Shown one piece after another: positions 1 through 9,162 of a stretch of 38,622 bases of DNA (position 1 is the stretch's first letter; every line of letters starts with the position of its first letter). The DNA comes from Streptomyces panaciradicis (GTDB lineage Bacteria > Actinomycetota > Actinomycetes > Streptomycetales > Streptomycetaceae), in NCBI RefSeq assembly GCF_023516615.1, contig NZ_JAMGBF010000130.1, forward strand, positions 1 to 38,622, given 5' to 3'. The translations under genes were made by a program, and so were the position numbers. The notes beneath the pieces were generated by a model that was not told the DNA's origin, made no database searches, and saw only the letters and a program-made list of their open reading frames with translations.

Positions 1-1125
1 GCCGGTGGTCGCCAGCGCCAGGTGCCGGGCCCGCTCGATCGGGTCGGAGGCCGCCGTGGACAACGCCGCGTGCACCGCGCGCCGCTCCTGCGCGGGGGCC
101 TCCGCGTACAGCGCGGCCGAGATCAGCGGGTGCGCGAAGCGGACGGCGGGGCCCTCCGGGTCGGTCGCCAGCAGGCCCAGCTCGGCGGCCCGGGCCGTCT
201 CGGCCTCGGCGTTCTCGCGGCCGGCCGCGTGCAGCAGGGCCAGGGTGGGGCGGGCGCCGGCGCTGGCGACGAGGAGGGTGCGGCGGGCCTCGCCGGACAG
301 GGCCTCCAGGCGGTTGAGGACGAGGGTGCGCAGCGAGGTCGGCACCGGCAGGGGCTCACCGGGCCGGGGCGGGGTCGGGTTCTCGGCCAGGGCGCGGCCC
401 AGTTCGAGCGCGAAGAGGGGGTTGCCGCCGCTGGTGCGGTGGATGTCGCGGACCGTGGAGCGGGGCAGGCCGGTGTAGCCGCGGTGGTCCAGCAGCGCGG
501 AGACCTGGGCGCGGGAGAGCGCGCCGAGCCGGACGGCGAGCGTGTCCGGCGGCGAGGAGCGCAGATGGCGGTCGTACTCCTGGCCCTCCGTGCGCACCGC
601 GCTCAGCAGCTGGACGCGGGTGCCGCCGAGGCGGCGGGCGGCGAAGCCGAGGAGTTCGGCGCTCGCGGAGTCCAGCCACTGCAGGTCGTCGGCGACGACC
701 AGGACGGGGCCGTCGGCGGCCAGGGCGCGCAGAGCGGAGAGCACCGCCAGGCGCAGCGCGAGGCCGTCGCGCTGGAGGGTGGACTCGCCGCCGCCGAGCG
801 CCGATTCCAGGGCCGTGCGCTGGGCCGCGGGCAGCTTGTCGGACACGTCGTCGAGGACCAGGCCGAGGAGGTCGGCCAGGGCCAGGAACGGGAGATGGGA
901 TTCGGACTCGGTCGCCGAGCAGCGCAACACGGTGCCGGCCGATGTCCCATATTCGGAGGCCAATGCCCGCAGGACGGTGGACTTTCCTATTCCGGCGGGG
1001 CCGTGGAGCAGTACGCTGCCGCCGCGCGCGAGCTGCTCCCGCGCCGCGGCGACCAGCTCGTCCCGGCCGATGACCAGGTCGGGGCGGCCTCTGCCAGGCT
1101 CCTTGAAGTCCCGTCGCACGGTCAC
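1..1125 (-). CDS. LuxR-family ATPase regulator (LAL type), N-terminal part, cut by window edge
   Basis: This is the first 375 codons of a gene that runs off the left edge. The start chosen is the GTG at 1125, preceded by GGAGGGGAG. The protein has a Walker A motif GPAGIGKS at residues 42-49 and a Walker B-like stretch LVVADDLQWLD near residue 130, followed by a helical region rich in Arg and Leu (GLPRSTVRDIHRTSGGNPLFAL). This is the layout of large ATP-binding LuxR regulators of the LAL type (about 900 residues), whose C-terminal LuxR helix-turn-helix would lie outside the window. The role is inferred as an ATP-dependent transcription activator; its target is unknown. It is transcribed in the same direction as the GAF-LuxR gene upstream of it, but a hairpin separates them, so it probably has its own promoter. 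The family assignment is fairly sure; the missing C-terminus cannot be checked. Confidence 0.85.
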   Translation of the reverse strand, partial: MTVRRDFKEPGRGRPDLVIGRDELVAAAREQLARGGSVLLHGPAGIGKSTVLRALASEYGTSAGTVLRCSATESESHLPFLALADLLGLVLDDVSDKLPAAQRTALESALGGGESTLQRDGLALRLAVLSALRALAADGPVLVVADDLQWLDSASAELLGFAARRLGGTRVQLLSAVRTEGQEYDRHLRSSPPDTLAVRLGALSRAQVSALLDHRGYTGLPRSTVRDIHRTSGGNPLFALELGRALAENPTPPRPGEPLPVPTSLRTLVLNRLEALSGEARRTLLVASAGARPTLALLHAAGRENAEAETARAAELGLLATDPEGPAVRFAHPLISAALYAEAPAQERRAVHAALSTAASDPIERARHLALATTG

Positions 1126-1276
1126 CGCTCCCCTCCGTGTGTCGTGTCCGAGCCAAATTCTAGGCAACGACCGATTGGAATTCGGACGGACGAGGTGGTG
1201 AGGGATATAACAATGGCGCAGCAGAGCGAAATTCAAGGCGCCGCCCAATGAATAGCCGACCCGCTCGGGGCGCCCC

Positions 1277-1293
1277 GGTCCGCCCGACGGACC
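1277..1293 (-). terminator. Hairpin directly after the GAF-LuxR gene
   Basis: GGTCCG (1277-1282) pairs with CGGACC (1288-1293) around a 5-nt loop, immediately after the stop codon at 1294-1296. A second self-complementary block (GGGGCGCCCC, around 1267-1276) follows. It is a likely intrinsic terminator without a clear U tract, as is usual in Streptomyces. The rest of 1126-1276 is less GC-rich than its surroundings and probably holds the promoter of the LAL gene (a TAGAAT -10-like box), but no good -35 is visible. Confidence 0.5.
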
Positions 1294-2130
1294 CTACGGC
1301 AACAGCCCCGCCCGGCGCGCCGCGGCGACCGCCTCACCCCGCGTGTGCGCGCCCAGTTTGCGCATCGCCGAACGCAGATAGCTCTTGACCGTCTCCGGCC
1401 TGAGCCCCAGCCGCTCCGAGGCGCCTGCGTTCGTCGCCCCGGCCGCCAGACAGGTCAGCACGTCCAGCTCGCGCGGCGCCAGGCGCACCTCGCTCCGGGA
1501 GGGCTCCGGGGTCAGCAGCCGGCAGGCGTCGAGCAGGTCGGCCCGCAGCACCGGGTCCGCGATCCGCGGCGCCAGCGCCCGCAGGGCCGCGTGCGCCTCC
1601 CGCACCTGCTCCCACACGGCACCCGGCGCCTGCTCCCGCACCGGCTGACTGCCGGCGGCCGCCGCGAGCAGCCCCCTGACCTCGTCGCGCACGACCAGCG
1701 CCTGCTCCACGTCGCGCGCCGCCTCCATCGCCGCGCCCAGCGTGCGGTCGCCGAGCGGTTCGGCGGTGCGCAGGGCGCCGTAGAGCACACCGCGCACCCG
1801 GCGTCGTACCACCACCGGCACCGCCAGGACCGAGCGCAGCCCCTCGGCGGCGACCGGGATGTCGTACTCGTGGCTGATCTGCTTCGCCGAGGAGTAGTCG
1901 GTCACCGCGCAGGGCCGCGCGAGCGCGACCGCCCGGCCGCCGAGGCCGTTGCCCGAGGTCACCGGGAGCCCGCTGAGCGCGGCCGTGCTGTTGCCGCTCA
2001 GTTCGCTGATCCGCACCCGCCGCCGGCCCGGTTCCACCAGGCCGCCGAAGGCGACCGGCAGTCCGGTCGCGCGCCGCAGTCGTACCAGCGCGTTGCGTAT
2101 CTCGACCGCCCCGGCCGCGTCTGCTGTCAC
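1294..2130 (-). CDS. GAF-domain LuxR-type transcriptional regulator
   Basis: A DNA-binding regulator with an N-terminal GAF-like sensor domain (roughly residues 5-150) and a C-terminal LuxR helix-turn-helix (LAPRELDVLTCLAAG... ETVKSYLRSAMRKLGAHTR). The GTG at 2130 is chosen as start (278 residues). An upstream ATG at 2184 is also in frame, but that choice would place the start inside a long palindrome in the divergent promoter region. The gene is divergent from the acyl-CoA ligase pair at 2280, so it is a plausible regulator of those genes, perhaps sensing a small ligand through the GAF domain; this is inference from position. The domain calls are good; the ligand is unknown. Confidence 0.85.
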   Translation of the reverse strand: MTADAAGAVEIRNALVRLRRATGLPVAFGGLVEPGRRRVRISELSGNSTAALSGLPVTSGNGLGGRAVALARPCAVTDYSSAKQISHEYDIPVAAEGLRSVLAVPVVVRRRVRGVLYGALRTAEPLGDRTLGAAMEAARDVEQALVVRDEVRGLLAAAAGSQPVREQAPGAVWEQVREAHAALRALAPRIADPVLRADLLDACRLLTPEPSRSEVRLAPRELDVLTCLAAGATNAGASERLGLRPETVKSYLRSAMRKLGAHTRGEAVAAARRAGLLP

Positions 2131-2176
2131 CTGCTCGCCCTTTCCTGCAGCCTGGGGTCCCTGTCCCGGGGACCCC

Positions 2177-2214
2177 GGTCTCACGACGCACCCCCGTTCG
2201 GGGGTGGTGAGACC
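2177..2214. promoter_or_regulatory. Nested palindrome between GAF-LuxR gene and acyl-CoA ligase
   Basis: GGTCTCAC (2177-2184) is matched by GTGAGACC (2207-2214), and inside it ACCCCC (2190-2195) is matched by GGGGGT (2200-2205). The 38-bp element lies between the divergent genes and is a candidate operator for the LuxR regulator, or an RNA hairpin in a leader. No experiment or known consensus supports either reading. Confidence 0.45.
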
Positions 2215-2279
2215 TGCATCACGGATTACACGATGGCAGAGAGCCGCCCGGCAATGGTCCGGTATCGAGGAGGAGCGAG

Positions 2280-3953
2280 ATGACGACCGCGACGGAGGCC
2301 TTTCGTAGCGCGCGGGACTTTCTGCTGGAACACCGCGAGGACTACGCGAAGGCGTACGAGGGTTTCGGCTGGCCCCGGCCCGAGCGCTTCAACTGGGCGC
2401 TCGACTGGTTCGACGTCATCGCCGAGGGCAACGACCGGACCGCGCTGCACATCGTCGAGGAGGACGGCAGCGAGGTGCGCGTCTCCTTCGCGGAGATGTC
2501 CGCCCGCTCCGACCGCGTCGCGAACTGGCTGCGCGACCGGGGTGTCGAGCCCGAGGACCGCATCCTGGTCATGCTCGGCAACCAGACCGAGCTGTGGGAG
2601 ACGGCCCTGGCGGCGATGAAGCTGCGGGCCGTGGTCATCCCGGCCACCCCGCTGCTCGGCCCCGCCGACCTGCGCGACCGTGTCGACCGGGGCCGCGTGA
2701 AGCACGTGATCGTCCGGGCCGAGGACACCGCCAAGTTCGAGGACGTGCCCGGCACCTACACCCGCATCTGCGTCGGCGGCCTGCCCGAGGAGGGCTGGGA
2801 GCCCTACGAGGACGCGTACGCGGCCCCCGCCGAGTTCCTCCCCGACGGGCCCACCCTCGCCGACGACCCGCTGATGCTGTACTTCACCTCCGGCACCACC
2901 GCCCGCCCCAAGCTGGTCGAGCACACCCACACCTCGTACCCGATCGGCCATCTGGCGACCATGTACTGGATCGGTCTCAAGCCGGGCGACGTGCACCTGA
3001 ACATCTCCTCGCCCGGCTGGGCCAAGCACGCCTGGTCCAACCTCTTCGCGCCCTGGAACGCCGAGGCGACCGTCTTCATCCACAACTACACGCGCTTCGA
3101 CGCGGCCCGGCTGATGGCCGAGATGGACCGGGCGGGCGTGACCACCTTCTGCGCCCCGCCGACCGTGTGGCGCATGCTCATCCAGGCCGACCTCACCCAG
3201 CTGCGGAACCGGCCGCGCGAGGCCGTGGCGGCGGGCGAGCCCCTGAACCCCGAGGTCATCGAGCAGGTCCGGCGCTCCTGGGGCGTCACCATCCGGGACG
3301 GCTTCGGGCAGACGGAGACGGCCGTGCAGGTCTCCAACAGCCCCGGGCAGCGGCTCAAGACCGGCTCCATGGGCCGCCCGAGCCCGGGCTACAAGGTCGA
3401 GCTGCTCGACCCGGTGACCGGCGCCCCCGGCGCCACCGAGGGCGAGATCTGCCTCGACCTGTCGGCCCGGCCCGTCGGCCTGATGACCGGCTACCACGGA
3501 GACCCGGACCGTACGGCGGAGGCGATGGCCGGCGGCTACTACCGCACCGGCGACATCGGCTCCCGCGACGAGGACGGCTACATCACCTACGTCGGCCGCG
3601 CCGACGACGTCTTCAAGGCCTCCGACTACAAGATCAGCCCCTTCGAGCTGGAGAGCGCCCTGCTGGAGCACGAGGCGGTCGCCGAGGCGGCCGTCGTGCC
3701 CGCCCCGGACGAGGTGCGCCTCGCCGTGCCCAAGGCGTACGTCGTGCTCGCCGAGGGCTGGCAGCCCGGGCCCGACACCGCCAAGGTGCTCTTCGAGCAC
3801 TCCCGGGAGGTCCTGGCGCCGTACAAGCGCATCCGCCGCCTGGAGTTCGCGCCGCTGCCCAAGACCGTCTCCGGCAAGATCCGCCGCATCGAACTGCGCG
3901 AGGCCACCGCCGCCGGCTCGACGGCCGAGTACCGCGAGGAGGACTTCCGGTGA
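2280..3953 (+). CDS. Acyl-CoA synthetase (AMP-forming, AcsA-like)
   Basis: Activates a carboxylic acid to its CoA thioester through an acyl-adenylate. The 557-residue protein has the ANL-superfamily motifs: the phosphate loop YFTSGTTARPK near residue 200, the DGFGQTETAV motif near 340, the YRTGDIGSRDEDGY hinge region near 420, and the C-terminal catalytic lysine in KTVSGKIRRIELRE. The N-terminal region resembles acetyl/medium-chain acyl-CoA synthetases rather than long-chain FadD types. It starts with ATG after a strong AGGAGGAG ribosome site. Its stop overlaps the GTG start of the next ligase (GTGA), so the two are translated together. The substrate is not evident from the sequence. Confidence 0.93.
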   Translation: MTTATEAFRSARDFLLEHREDYAKAYEGFGWPRPERFNWALDWFDVIAEGNDRTALHIVEEDGSEVRVSFAEMSARSDRVANWLRDRGVEPEDRILVMLGNQTELWETALAAMKLRAVVIPATPLLGPADLRDRVDRGRVKHVIVRAEDTAKFEDVPGTYTRICVGGLPEEGWEPYEDAYAAPAEFLPDGPTLADDPLMLYFTSGTTARPKLVEHTHTSYPIGHLATMYWIGLKPGDVHLNISSPGWAKHAWSNLFAPWNAEATVFIHNYTRFDAARLMAEMDRAGVTTFCAPPTVWRMLIQADLTQLRNRPREAVAAGEPLNPEVIEQVRRSWGVTIRDGFGQTETAVQVSNSPGQRLKTGSMGRPSPGYKVELLDPVTGAPGATEGEICLDLSARPVGLMTGYHGDPDRTAEAMAGGYYRTGDIGSRDEDGYITYVGRADDVFKASDYKISPFELESALLEHEAVAEAAVVPAPDEVRLAVPKAYVVLAEGWQPGPDTAKVLFEHSREVLAPYKRIRRLEFAPLPKTVSGKIRRIELREATAAGSTAEYREEDFR

Positions 3954-5545
3954 CGCAGCCGTCGTACAGCCACGGCACGAGCACCACCACGCTGCTCGGC
4001 GACACCATCGGCGCCAACCTCGACCGCGCCGTCGCCGCCTGGCCGGAGCGCGAGGCCCTCGTCGACGTGCCCTCCGGGCGGCGCTGGACCTACGCGGAGT
4101 TCGCCGCCGACGTCGACCGGCTGGCGCAGGCGCTGCTCGCGAGCGGGGTCGCCAAGGGCGACCGGGTCGGGATCTGGGCGGTCAACTGCCCCGAGTGGGT
4201 GCTGGTGCAGTACGCCACCGCCCGCATCGGCGCGATCATGGTGAACATCAACCCGGCCTACCGCACCCACGAGGTGGAGTACGTCCTCAAGCAGGCCGGC
4301 ATCTCGCTGCTCTTCGCCTCCCTCAGCCACAAGAGCAGCGACTACCGGGCGATGGTCGGCGAAGTGCGCGGCCGCTGCCCGGAGTTGCGGGAGGCCGTCT
4401 TCATCGGCGACCCGGGCTGGGAGGCGCTGCTCGCCCGCGCGCCCCAGGCACCGGTGCCGTATCCGGAGCTGTCCTGCGACGAGCCCATCAACATCCAGTA
4501 CACCTCGGGCACGACGGGCTTCCCCAAGGGGGCCACCCTCTCCCACCACAACATCCTCAACAACGGGTACTTCGTGGGGGAGATGATCTCCTACAGCGAG
4601 CAGGACCGGGTGTGCATCCCGGTGCCCTTCTACCACTGCTTCGGCATGGTCATGGGCAACCTCGCCGCCACCTCGCACGGCGCCTGCATGGTGATCCCGG
4701 CCCCGTCCTTCGACCCGAAGGCCACGCTGGAGGCCGTCCAGCGCGAGCGCTGCACCTCGCTGTACGGCGTCCCGACCATGTTCATCGCCGAGTTGAACCT
4801 CCCCGACTTCGCCTCCTACGACCTCTCCTCGCTGCGCACCGGGATCATGGCGGGCTCGCCCTGCCCGGTGGAGGTGATGAAGCGGGTGGTCACCGAGATG
4901 AACATGGCGGAGGTGTCGATCTGCTACGGCATGACGGAGACCTCGCCCGTCTCCACCCAGACCCGGCGCGAGGACGACCTGGAGCACCGCACGGGCACCG
5001 TCGGCCGCGTCCTGCCGCACCTGGAGGTGAAGGTCGTCGACCCGGCCACCGGGATCACCCGGCCCCGGGGCAGTGCGGGCGAGCTGTGCACCCGCGGCTA
5101 CAGCGTGATGCTCGGCTACTGGAACGAGCCCGAGAAGACCGCCGAGGCCGTCGACCCCGGCCGCTGGATGCACACCGGCGACCTGGCGGTGATGCGCGAG
5201 GACGGGTACGTCGAGATCGTCGGCCGCATCAAGGACATGATCATCCGGGGCGGGGAGAACATCTACCCGCGCGAGATCGAGGAGTTCCTCTACGGCCACC
5301 CCAAGATCCAGGACGTCCAGGTCGTCGGCGTCCCGCACGAGAAGTACGGCGAGGAGGTCCTGGCCTGCGTCATCCCCAAGGACGCGGCCGACCCGCTCAC
5401 CCTGGAGGACCTGCGCGCCTTCTGCGAGGGGAGACTCGCCCACTACAAGATCCCCAGCAGGCTCCAGATCCTGGACTCCTTCCCGATGACGGTCTCGGGC
5501 AAGGTCCGCAAGATCGAGCTCCGGGAAACGTACGCGGCCGACTGA
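3950..5545 (+). CDS. Fatty acyl-CoA ligase (FadD-like, AMP-binding)
   Basis: A second AMP-forming acyl-CoA ligase of 531 residues. The start is the GTG at 3950, which overlaps the stop of the upstream ligase by 4 nt (GTGA); the same reading frame stays open far upstream, but that part is only the shadow of the first ligase. Motifs are IQYTSGTTGFPKGATL (phosphate loop), YGMTETSP, TGDLAVMREDGY, and GRIKDMIIRGGENIYPREIE, ending with the adenylation lysine in VSGKVRKIELRE. The GGENIYP signature is typical of medium/long-chain fatty acid and branched acid ligases. Co-translation with the AcsA-like enzyme suggests a shared catabolic role; the preferred acid is unknown. Confidence 0.93.
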   Translation: MTQPSYSHGTSTTTLLGDTIGANLDRAVAAWPEREALVDVPSGRRWTYAEFAADVDRLAQALLASGVAKGDRVGIWAVNCPEWVLVQYATARIGAIMVNINPAYRTHEVEYVLKQAGISLLFASLSHKSSDYRAMVGEVRGRCPELREAVFIGDPGWEALLARAPQAPVPYPELSCDEPINIQYTSGTTGFPKGATLSHHNILNNGYFVGEMISYSEQDRVCIPVPFYHCFGMVMGNLAATSHGACMVIPAPSFDPKATLEAVQRERCTSLYGVPTMFIAELNLPDFASYDLSSLRTGIMAGSPCPVEVMKRVVTEMNMAEVSICYGMTETSPVSTQTRREDDLEHRTGTVGRVLPHLEVKVVDPATGITRPRGSAGELCTRGYSVMLGYWNEPEKTAEAVDPGRWMHTGDLAVMREDGYVEIVGRIKDMIIRGGENIYPREIEEFLYGHPKIQDVQVVGVPHEKYGEEVLACVIPKDAADPLTLEDLRAFCEGRLAHYKIPSRLQILDSFPMTVSGKVRKIELRETYAAD

Positions 5546-5546
5546 A

Positions 5547-5605
5547 GCGCCCCGAACGGGGCGCGGGGAACTGCGCGACCGGCTCCCACGGTCCCGCGGT
5601 TCCCC
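5547..5605 (+). repeat. Streptomyces-type intergenic repeat with terminator hairpin
   Basis: Immediately after the ligase stop, GCGCCCCG-AA-CGGGGCGC is followed by GGGGAACTGCGCGAC. From general familiarity this hairpin-plus-tail is a very common short dispersed sequence found after genes in Streptomyces chromosomes. It can act as a terminator between these convergent genes. Confidence 0.6.
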
Positions 5606-5620
5606 ACCGACCGCAGTCCC

Positions 5621-6337
5621 TTACGCTCCCCCCGGCGGAGCGCCCCCGTCCAGTTCGTCCGCCACGCTGTTGACCGGCTGCGCCGTCCCGGTGAGGTCGA
5701 GGACGAACAGGGGGACGCCCAGGTCGTCGGCGCGGGCGCGGGCGTCGCCCGCGTACCCGGCCAGGGAGAAGTAGACGCAGCCCGCCGACTCCGTCATGGC
5801 CGTCAGCCACAGGCACTCCACGTCCCGCAGCGAGGCCGGGCGCACGGTCGGGTCGACCTGGGCCAGCAGCCCGCGGGCGGCGAGGCCGACGCCCGACGGC
5901 GGCCGCTGGTCTGCGCGGCGGAGGTCCCGGTAGCCGAGCCGGCGCAGGTACAGGGCGGCCGCCGTCACCGCGTCCCGCGCCGTGCGGATCTCGACGGGCG
6001 GGAGGCGGGGCCGCCGCTGTCGCGGGCCCGCCTCTTCCGGGTCACCGGCCCCCGCCGCGGCGGGCGGCGCGGCGCTCCTGCCGGTCACCGGCACCCGTAG
6101 CACGGTCCCGCACGCGCAGCCCAGTTCCGGGTACGGCCACTCGTCCCGGCGGCCGCAGACCGCGCACCGCAGGCTCATCCAGTCCTCCGCGCTCACGGCG
6201 TGGGTCACGGCCGTCGCCGTTCCGTGCCGGTCCAGCTCCGGAGTGACCGTCGCCCCGCACACGCAGGGGAACGCCGGCGCCGTGTAGAGGTGCTCGCGCC
6301 GGCAGGCCGGGCAGCACACCGAGAGTCTCCCGGTCAT
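5621..6337 (-). CDS. Double zinc-ribbon protein with degenerate Mrr-like restriction endonuclease fold
   Basis: A 238-residue protein of unknown function. The N-terminal half holds two cysteine-rich ribbons: CCPAC...CVC (about residues 8-30) and CAVC...CAC (about 58-77). The C-terminal half (about 120-225) reads like the Mrr/PD-(D/E)XK fold: RDAVTAAALYLRRLGY, then a GLLAQVD strand, then AGCVYFSLAGYAGDARARADDLGVPLFVLDLTG, matching the usual 'FT..A...A...v.LiD' strand-helix. The expected catalytic Asp (in G-I-D-L of Mrr) appears as Gly in GVGLA, and the Q-x-K lysine appears as Asp in QVD, so the nuclease centre looks lost. A binding rather than cutting role is inferred. The ATG at 6337 is used because an in-frame stop lies just upstream. 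Confidence 0.7.
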   Translation of the reverse strand: MTGRLSVCCPACRREHLYTAPAFPCVCGATVTPELDRHGTATAVTHAVSAEDWMSLRCAVCGRRDEWPYPELGCACGTVLRVPVTGRSAAPPAAAGAGDPEEAGPRQRRPRLPPVEIRTARDAVTAAALYLRRLGYRDLRRADQRPPSGVGLAARGLLAQVDPTVRPASLRDVECLWLTAMTESAGCVYFSLAGYAGDARARADDLGVPLFVLDLTGTAQPVNSVADELDGGAPPGGA

Positions 6338-6378
6338 GCCTCACATCGTCCTCCCGGGCACCCCCGTTTGTCCGTCCC

Positions 6379-6407
6379 TTGACTGCCTTCCCTCACCCAC
6401 CTACATT
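6379..6407 (+). promoter_or_regulatory. Promoter of gcl
   Basis: TTGACT (6379-6384), a 17-nt spacer, and TACATT (6402-6407) make a good sigma-HrdB-type promoter about 95 nt before the gcl start. The two AllR-type boxes follow directly downstream. Confidence 0.6.
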
Positions 6408-6409
6408 GC

Positions 6410-6445
6410 TTCCAGATAGTAGAAGTTAATTTCCACTATACGGAA
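6410..6445 (+). promoter_or_regulatory. Tandem AllR-type operator upstream of gcl
   Basis: TTCCACTATACGGAA (6431-6445) is a perfect TTCC-N7-GGAA box. TTCCAGATAGTAGAA (6410-6424) is a copy with one changed base, with centres 21 bp apart (two helical turns). Both lie just after the -10 of gcl, a position suited to repression. The same pair recurs at hyi, malate synthase and allB. The assignment to AllR (the IclR-family gene at 34641-35432) is inference. Confidence 0.65.
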
Positions 6446-6504
6446 GTACTCACCGCGGGGCGCGACGGGAGTGCTCATTCCGACAGCCGAGGCAGGAGTA
6501 CTCG

Positions 6505-8289
<1,785 letters not shown>

Positions 8290-8318
8290 GTCCCGCGGCG
8301 CGCGGGGCCCGACGCCCG

Positions 8319-8352
8319 AAGGGCGGTCCAGCCGACCGGCTGGACCGCCCTT
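8319..8352 (+). terminator. Strong terminator after gcl
   Basis: A perfect 15-bp stem, AAGGGCGGTCCAGCC (8319-8333) against GGCTGGACCGCCCTT (8338-8352), with a 4-nt loop, 30 nt after the gcl stop. The remaining 8353-8568 holds a C-rich stretch and no gene that I can support. Confidence 0.8.
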
Positions 8353-8568
8353 CCGCGTGCCCGGTTCCTGCGAACCGTCCCCCGATTCCCCCGTGCCGTC
8401 CCCCGTTTTTCCCCCGTACCGGTGCCCGCCGCCCCCGTGCCGGCGGGCCCCGTGTGACGAGAATGTGCCCAAGGGCGGGGGCAGTTGAAGCCCCTTGAAC
8501 CGTGTTCAGAGCTGAATTTGAGGTTTGCGTAGACGTCCTACGTCCGGCGCGTACGCGCGTAGCGCGCC

Positions 8569-8808
8569 TCACGCCCCCTCGTGGTGCTCCGAGAGCCCCG
8601 GCCAGTCGTCCGGTCCGCCGCCCTGCCACTCGATGAGATCGCTGCCCTCGACGTCCGTGACGTACAGGTCGGCCAGCCGCAGGATCTCGCCCACGTCGTC
8701 CGCGTGCGTGGCGATGCCCAGCGTCGCGTCGCCCTCGGTGACCCGCCGGGACCCGTCGAGGGCCGGCGGATGCACCACCACGTGTGGATGTTCCCTCTGA
8801 TGTGCCAT
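8569..8808 (-). CDS. Small conserved-looking hypothetical protein
   Basis: A 79-residue acidic protein (HPHVVVHPPALDGSRRVTEG..., ending DLIEWQGGGPDDWPGLSEHHEGA). I do not recognise a domain. No signal peptide or membrane segment is visible, and no cysteine pair. It has the codon bias of a real Streptomyces gene and lies between the gcl terminator and two hairpins after catalase. The ATG at 8808 has only a weak purine stretch (GAAGG) close upstream. It could be a stand-alone cytosolic protein; function unknown. Confidence 0.6.
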   Translation of the reverse strand: MAHQREHPHVVVHPPALDGSRRVTEGDATLGIATHADDVGEILRLADLYVTDVEGSDLIEWQGGGPDDWPGLSEHHEGA

Positions 8809-8855
8809 GCCTTCAGGCTCCTGCGCGGCGGCCGGACGCGCACCCCGTGGACGCG

Positions 8856-8897
8856 GAAGAGCGCCGGACGCGGGGGTGTCCGCATCCGGCGCTCTTC
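8856..8897 (-). terminator. Hairpin 3' of catalase (distal)
   Basis: GAAGAGCGCCGGA (8856-8868) pairs perfectly with TCCGGCGCTCTTC (8885-8897) around a 16-nt loop. It lies between catalase and the small gene on the same strand and may terminate read-through. Confidence 0.5.
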
Positions 8898-8907
8898 GGT
8901 GGTGGTG

Positions 8908-8959
8908 CCGTCCGGCGGCGCGAGGCTGGGCGCGACAGGACGTTCGCGCCGCCGGACGG
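8908..8959 (-). terminator. Hairpin 3' of catalase (proximal)
   Basis: CCGTCCGGCGGCGCG (8908-8922) pairs with CGCGCCGCCGGACGG (8945-8959), a perfect 15-bp stem with a 22-nt loop, about 200 nt after the catalase stop. The stretch 8960-9162 shows no other supportable gene. Confidence 0.5.
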
Positions 8960-9162
8960 GGTCCGTGGTCGTACGGCAGGGATGGCAGGGACCGCGGCGG
9001 CTGCGACGGCGCCGGGCGCTCCTCCCCTCAGGTCGAAGGAGGAGGGCCCGGACCTTCACCACCGCACTGGCTCGCACGCCGCCGCGGTCTCCGGCCTGCC
9101 CGCGGACGTCCGTCCGGCCACCCCTCATCCGGGCCGTCCGGCCGCCGCGGGCCGTCTGTGGC

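Noticed and set aside
2594..3949. Long upstream extension of the second acyl-CoA ligase
   Set aside because: The frame is open but reads as an Arg/Pro-rich shadow of the first ligase; the true start is the GTG overlapping its stop.
6338..6504. GlnR-type nitrogen operator upstream of gcl
   Set aside because: No pair of GTnAC-type half sites with the right spacing; the paired TTCC-N7-GGAA boxes explain the symmetry.
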